NCBI GenBank assembly: GCA_958402795.1
Contig: CATXUX010000043.1
Span: forward strand, 1-24,958
Length of the DNA: 24,958 nt
From: an uncultured Lachnospiraceae bacterium
Lineage (GTDB): Bacteria; Bacillota; Clostridia; Lachnospirales; Lachnospiraceae
Direction: 5' to 3'
Position numbers and translations under genes: made by a program. Of this stretch, positions 20,432-24,958 are shown one piece after another (position 1 is the stretch's first letter; each line of letters begins with the position of its first letter). The notes under the pieces are model-generated. The model saw nothing but the letters and a program-made list of their open reading frames with translations, was not told where the DNA came from and did no database searches.

Positions 20432-23098
20432 GTGGCTGAATATACACCAATGATGCAGCAGTACCTGGAGACGAAATCGGAGTATCCGGACTGCATTTTA
20501 TTTTATAGACTCGGTGACTTTTACGAGATGTTTTTTGATGATGCGGTAACCGTGTCGCGGGAACTGGAACTGGTTCTTACCGGCAAAGCCTGCGGGCAGG
20601 AGGAACGTGCCCCGATGTGCGGGATCCCCTATCATGCAGTGGAGGGATATCTGACAAAACTGGTATCCCGCGGCTATAAGGTTGCGATCTGTGAGCAGGT
20701 AGAGGATCCGAAGCTGGCGAAGGGGCTGGTGAAACGGGAAGTCGTGCGGATCGTGACGCCGGGGACGATCACGGAAGCACAGGCGATCGATGAGACAAAG
20801 AATAATTACATTATGTGTATCGTATATATCGCGGACCGGTACGGCGTATCTGTGGCGGATGTATCGACGGGGGATTATTTTGTAACAGAACTGCCGGATG
20901 GCCAGAAGCTGCTGGATGAGATCACACGGTTTGCGCCGTCTGAGATCATCTGCAACGAATCGTTTTACATGAGCGGCGTTGATCTGGACGATCTCAGGGC
21001 AAGGCTTGGGATCACGGTATCTTCGCTGGATTCCTGGTATTTTGACGATGCACTCTGCCGCTCCAAACTGACGGAACATTTTCATGTATCTTCGCTGCAG
21101 GCGCTCGGTCTGGATGAATACGACTGCGGCATAATCAGCGCGGGGGCGCTGTTGCAGTACCTTCTGGAGACGCAGAAGAACGATCTGTCACAGATGATCC
21201 ATATCACACCATACACGACAGGAAAATATATGATGCTGGATGGTTCCACCAGACGGAATCTGGAGCTGTGTGAGACAATGCGGGAGAAGCAGAAAAAAGG
21301 CTCGCTTCTCTGGGTGCTGGATAAGACAAAGACGGCGATGGGCGCCCGTACCCTGCGGAAATATATCGAACAGCCGCTGATCAATAAGAAAGAGATTGAA
21401 AAGCGACAGGACGCCGTGACAGAACTGAAGGATCAGGCAATCTCTCGGGAAGAGATCCGGGAATATCTGTCGGCGGTCTATGATCTGGAACGGCTGGTCA
21501 CACGGATTACATATGGCACGGCGAATCCGCGCGATCTGGCGGCATTTGCGGGATCGCTGGAGATGCTTCCCCCCATTCATTATATTCTGGAGGATATGCA
21601 GTCTGAACTATTGGTGGAGATCCGGGAAGAGATGGATACTCTGGAGGATCTGTGTACGCTGGTCCGCTCTGCGATCCGGGAGGATCCGCCGCTTGCCATG
21701 AAAGAGGGGAATATCATCCGGGACGGTTACAGCGAAGAGGTAGACAAGCTGCGCAGCGCCAAGTCTGACGGAAAATCATGGCTTGCGAAGCTGGAGGAGG
21801 AAGAACGGGAGAAGACCGGGATCAAGAACCTCCGCATCAAATACAATAAAGTATTCGGGTACTATCTGGAAGTGACAAATTCATACAAAGACATGGTGCC
21901 GGATTATTATACAAGGAAGCAGACACTTGCCAATGCCGAGCGGTATATCACGCCGGAACTCAAAGAACTGGAGGATACGATTCTGGGTGCGGAAGATAAG
22001 CTGTACGCACTGGAATATGAGCTGTACTGCAGCGTCAGGGATACGATCGCAGGAGAAGTCGGCAGGATTCAGAAGACGGCGAAAGCAGTCGCAAAACTGG
22101 ATGTCACAGCCTCGCTTGCACTGGTCGCGGAGCGCAACAACTATGTGCGGCCGACGATCAATGAAAAGGGAAAAATCGACATCCGCGACGGGCGGCATCC
22201 GGTTGTGGAACAGATGATCGCAGACGGTACTTTTATCTGCAACGATACGCTGCTGGACGATAAAAAGCAGCGGATCGCGATCATTACCGGTCCGAATATG
22301 GCAGGAAAATCCACGTATATGCGTCAGGTGGCGCTGATCGTTCTGATGGCGCAGATCGGTTCTTTTGTCCCTGCGTCGAAAGCGAATATCGGTCTTGTCG
22401 ACCGGATTTTCACACGGGTCGGGGCGTCGGATGATCTGGCGTCCGGGCAGAGTACATTTATGGTGGAAATGACGGAGGTGGCGAATATCCTCCGGAACGC
22501 CACGAGTAAAAGCCTGCTTGTTCTTGATGAGATCGGGCGGGGGACGAGTACCTATGACGGATTGTCGATTGCGTGGGCAGTTGTAGAGTATATCAGTGAT
22601 TCCAGACTGCTCGGGGCGAAGACGCTTTTTGCCACACATTACCATGAGCTGACAGAGCTGGAGGGTAAGATTGAAAATGTAAATAATTACTGCATTGCCG
22701 TGAAAGAACAGGGTGATGATATCGTGTTCCTGCGCAAGATCGTACAGGGTGGCGCGGACAAAAGCTATGGGATCCAGGTCGCAAAACTGGCCGGGGTACC
22801 GGATCTTGTGATCAACCGCGCAAAGGAGATCGTAGAGGAACTCTCCCAGGAGGATATTACGGTTCGTGTCAGTGAGATCGCCGGGAAAGAGCCGGAAGCC
22901 AAGAAAAAGAAAAAAGTAAAAAAATATGACGATGTTGATATTGCACAGTTTTCTCTTTTTGACACGATGAAGGACGATGATGTATTGGAAGAACTCAAGA
23001 ATATCGATATCGGCAACATGACGCCGGTAGACGCACTGAACACACTGTACCGGCTGCAGAACCAACTGAAAAACCGCTGGCAGGGAACAAACAAGTAG
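20432..23098 (+). CDS. mutS: DNA mismatch repair protein MutS
   Basis: An 888-residue mismatch-recognition ATPase. The N-terminal mismatch-binding domain has FYRLGDFYEMFF with the Phe30-x-Glu32 wedge. The connector, lever and clamp regions follow. The C-terminal ATPase has Walker A GPNMAGKS (620-627) and LLVLDEIGRGTSTYDG (Walker B and D-loop). Near the end, after a lysine-rich linker, QFSLF (839-843) matches the sliding-clamp binding consensus. The longest frame starts at 20183 within the previous gene. GGGAGG (20420-20425) serves the GTG at 20432, giving the family's usual (M)AEYTPMMQQYLE start; the ATG at 20450 is less likely. MutL follows 22 bp later, and the pair act together in repair. 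Confidence 0.96.
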   Translation: MAEYTPMMQQYLETKSEYPDCILFYRLGDFYEMFFDDAVTVSRELELVLTGKACGQEERAPMCGIPYHAVEGYLTKLVSRGYKVAICEQVEDPKLAKGLVKREVVRIVTPGTITEAQAIDETKNNYIMCIVYIADRYGVSVADVSTGDYFVTELPDGQKLLDEITRFAPSEIICNESFYMSGVDLDDLRARLGITVSSLDSWYFDDALCRSKLTEHFHVSSLQALGLDEYDCGIISAGALLQYLLETQKNDLSQMIHITPYTTGKYMMLDGSTRRNLELCETMREKQKKGSLLWVLDKTKTAMGARTLRKYIEQPLINKKEIEKRQDAVTELKDQAISREEIREYLSAVYDLERLVTRITYGTANPRDLAAFAGSLEMLPPIHYILEDMQSELLVEIREEMDTLEDLCTLVRSAIREDPPLAMKEGNIIRDGYSEEVDKLRSAKSDGKSWLAKLEEEEREKTGIKNLRIKYNKVFGYYLEVTNSYKDMVPDYYTRKQTLANAERYITPELKELEDTILGAEDKLYALEYELYCSVRDTIAGEVGRIQKTAKAVAKLDVTASLALVAERNNYVRPTINEKGKIDIRDGRHPVVEQMIADGTFICNDTLLDDKKQRIAIITGPNMAGKSTYMRQVALIVLMAQIGSFVPASKANIGLVDRIFTRVGASDDLASGQSTFMVEMTEVANILRNATSKSLLVLDEIGRGTSTYDGLSIAWAVVEYISDSRLLGAKTLFATHYHELTELEGKIENVNNYCIAVKEQGDDIVFLRKIVQGGADKSYGIQVAKLAGVPDLVINRAKEIVEELSQEDITVRVSEIAGKEPEAKKKKKVKKYDDVDIAQFSLFDTMKDDDVLEELKNIDIGNMTPVDALNTLYRLQNQLKNRWQGTNK

Positions 23099-23120
23099 AA
23101 AAAGGAAAGGAGTCCGATCT

Positions 23121-24958
23121 ATGCAGCATATACAGGTACTCGATCAGGTGACGATCGACAAGATCGCGGCAGGAGAGGTGATCGAACGTCCCGCCTCGAT
23201 CGTGAAAGAGCTGGTGGAAAATGCGATTGACGCCGGGGCATCCGCCATTACAATTGAGATTGAGGACGGTGGCATCTCCATGATTCGGATCACAGACAAC
23301 GGAAGCGGAATTTACCGGGAGGACATCCGGAATGCTTTCCTGCGCCATTCGACAAGCAAGATCAGCAGTGTGGACGATCTGACGCATCTTTCGTCTCTGG
23401 GATTCCGGGGAGAAGCGCTGTCCAGTATCGCTGCAGTGGCGAAAGTGGAACTGATCACGAAGACACGTGAGGAGACGGCTGGGGTGCGGTATGTGATCGA
23501 GGGCGGCAAAGAAGTGTCGCTTCAGGATACCGGCGCGGCGGACGGAACGATCTTTGTGGTGCGCCAGCTCTTTTATAATGTGCCTGCGCGCAGAAAATTT
23601 TTAAAAACAGCAATGACAGAGGCAGGACATGTCCAGGATCTTCTGATCCGGCTGGCGCTGTCGCATCCGGAGATCTCGTTCCGTTTCCTGAATAACAGGC
23701 AGGAGAAACTTCGGACTTCCGGCAGCGGCAGGCTGGAGGAAGTGATCTACAGCATCTATGGGAGAGACGTGGCGGCAAACCTGCTGGATTTTGATTACGA
23801 ACAAAACGGCATCCATATCACAGGGTATCTGGGGAAACCTCTGATCACACGCGGAAACCGGAACTTCGAACACTTTTTTGTGAACGGGCGGTATGTAAAG
23901 AGTTCTATGATCTCCAAAGCCGTGGAGGATGCATATAAAGATTTCATGATGCAGCATAAGTTCCCGTTTGTGGTGCTGCATTTTGCAATTGACGGAGAAC
24001 AGGTGGACGTCAATGTACATCCGACCAAGATGGAACTGCGTTTCCAGAAGCAGCAGGAGGTATATCTTACTGTATTTGAGGGAATTCACCGAAGACTGCT
24101 GGAGCCGGAGCTGATCCCCAAGGTAGAAGTGCCGGATCCTGAGAAACAAAAGGAACAGCCGCCTGTGGCGAGAACTCCCTCACCGGATCTGCGTCTGGTA
24201 CGGCGGGACGAGACGCCTGCCCCGAAAGAGGAGCCGAAGGATGAGGAGTATTTTATCCGAAAGATGCGGGAGCGGGTACTGTCCTATCATAACCGTTCGT
24301 CCTCGGCGGAGGTATCGGATCCCGGCGGCATTTTCCGTGCCGAAGAACAGAAAAAGCGGATTGCGGATACTGTGCGCGAGACCGGAAACTATCAGGCGGA
24401 AAAAAAGGAACAAAACGTGGAAGCAGATCAGACCGGGGATTTTGAACAGTTTCAGCAGGCAAAGCAGATGGATCTGTTCGAGGAAAAGCTGCTGAAGCGG
24501 GAAACAAAGGCAGAATACCGTCTGATCGGGCAGGTGTTTGAAACGTACTGGCTGGTACAGTTTCAGGATAATCTTTATATCATAGACCAGCACGCCGCCC
24601 ATGAACGGGTGCTGTATGAGCGGACACTTCGCGGAATGAAGAACCGGGAGTTTACCTCCCAGTATGTCAGTCCCCCGATCATTCTGACACTGACCATGCA
24701 GGAAGAGGAAGTGCTGAAGGAGCATATGGACCGTTTCCGGCAGATCGGATTTGAGATCGAGCCTTTTGGCGGGAAGGAATATGCGGTGCGCGCGATTCCG
24801 GATAATCTGTTCGGGATCGCGAAAAAAGAACTGCTGATCGAGATGCTGGACCAGCTTGCGGACGGACTAAATGCAAATATGACGCCGGATCTGATCGATG
24901 AGAAGATTGCTTCGATGTCGTGCAAGGCGGCCGTAAAAGGAAATAACCGTCTCTCGGC
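23121..24958 (+). CDS. mutL: DNA mismatch repair protein MutL (3' end outside window)
   Basis: The first 612 codons of mutL; the frame is open to the window edge, and little should be missing beyond the C-terminal domain's end. The GHKL ATPase domain has KELVENAIDAGA (catalytic Glu30, Mg-binding Asn34), DNGSGI and GFRGEALSS. A proline/charge-rich linker (about 330-460) contains QMDLF (449-453), a sliding-clamp motif. The C-terminal dimer domain has DQHAAHERVLYE (489-500) and SCKAAVKG from Cys601. These are the DQHA(x)2E(x)4E and ACR-like motifs of endonuclease-type MutL, as in B. subtilis and other bacteria lacking MutH. AAAGGAG precedes the ATG. It lies 22 bp after mutS in the same operon. 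Confidence 0.95.
   Translation, partial: MQHIQVLDQVTIDKIAAGEVIERPASIVKELVENAIDAGASAITIEIEDGGISMIRITDNGSGIYREDIRNAFLRHSTSKISSVDDLTHLSSLGFRGEALSSIAAVAKVELITKTREETAGVRYVIEGGKEVSLQDTGAADGTIFVVRQLFYNVPARRKFLKTAMTEAGHVQDLLIRLALSHPEISFRFLNNRQEKLRTSGSGRLEEVIYSIYGRDVAANLLDFDYEQNGIHITGYLGKPLITRGNRNFEHFFVNGRYVKSSMISKAVEDAYKDFMMQHKFPFVVLHFAIDGEQVDVNVHPTKMELRFQKQQEVYLTVFEGIHRRLLEPELIPKVEVPDPEKQKEQPPVARTPSPDLRLVRRDETPAPKEEPKDEEYFIRKMRERVLSYHNRSSSAEVSDPGGIFRAEEQKKRIADTVRETGNYQAEKKEQNVEADQTGDFEQFQQAKQMDLFEEKLLKRETKAEYRLIGQVFETYWLVQFQDNLYIIDQHAAHERVLYERTLRGMKNREFTSQYVSPPIILTLTMQEEEVLKEHMDRFRQIGFEIEPFGGKEYAVRAIPDNLFGIAKKELLIEMLDQLADGLNANMTPDLIDEKIASMSCKAAVKGNNRLS

Noticed and set aside
21881..23065. Long reverse-strand open frame of 394 codons opposite mutS
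   Set aside because: It is the antisense shadow of a strongly conserved gene with biased codon use. It has no ribosome binding site, and its translation is rich in His, Arg, Phe and Ile without recognisable domains.

Overview
The window looks like a chromosomal segment of an endospore-forming clostridium, most likely a gut Lachnospiraceae-type Firmicute. This is inferred from gene content: yqfC and yqfD sporulation genes, a SpoVB-like flippase, a BofC-like protein, DUF896 and DUF4250 proteins, and a miaB-mutS-mutL cluster, together with strong AGGAGG-type ribosome binding sites and moderate GC. No rRNA, tRNA, CRISPR array, transposase or integrase was recognised.

Region 1 (1-9726) is accessory. 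A decayed, promoter-bearing reading frame (167-405) leads into a compact operon of an alpha/beta hydrolase, a class I methyltransferase and a NapH-like polyferredoxin membrane protein. A leucine-carboxyl-methyltransferase-like gene and a DUF1349 gene follow. An AT-rich pair then encodes a nucleoside phosphorylase and an ANT(6)-type aminoglycoside adenylyltransferase, closed by a clear terminator. A second, reverse-strand methyltransferase and a GNAT gene are divergently transcribed from a short shared promoter region. Next come an Rpn/PD-(D/E)XK-type protein with a heptad-repeat tail, an NTF2-like protein and a RimJ/RimL-like GNAT. The two methyltransferases at 2887 and 6787(-) carry almost the same 14-bp palindrome just after the -10 box, which suggests one unlinked regulator controls both.

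Region 2 (9768-12524) holds a cytoplasmic GH20 beta-N-acetylhexosaminidase, an Ogt-type O6-alkylguanine DNA methyltransferase and a small DUF3592-like membrane protein.

Region 3 (12573-17789) is a conserved core block: a candidate sigma-E promoter, yqfC, yqfD, phoH, ybeY, a SpoVB/MurJ-family flippase and a BofC-C-terminal-like anchored protein. The start of the last gene is enclosed by a 15-bp hairpin, with a second small hairpin holding its Shine-Dalgarno sequence.

Region 4 (17909-24958) holds a DUF896 gene, a DUF4250 gene, miaB, a four-helix PF06541-type membrane protein, mutS and mutL (truncated by the window edge). MutS and MutL each carry a perfect QxxLF-type sliding-clamp motif, and MutL has the endonuclease motif, as expected for methyl-independent mismatch repair. 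Several start codons were chosen from ribosome-binding-site position rather than from the longest open frame; these choices are explained in the entries. I did not find a clearly new defence or mobile system. The strongest unexplained signals are the shared methyltransferase operator, the nested hairpins at the bofC-like start, and the phosphorylase-ANT(6) pair.
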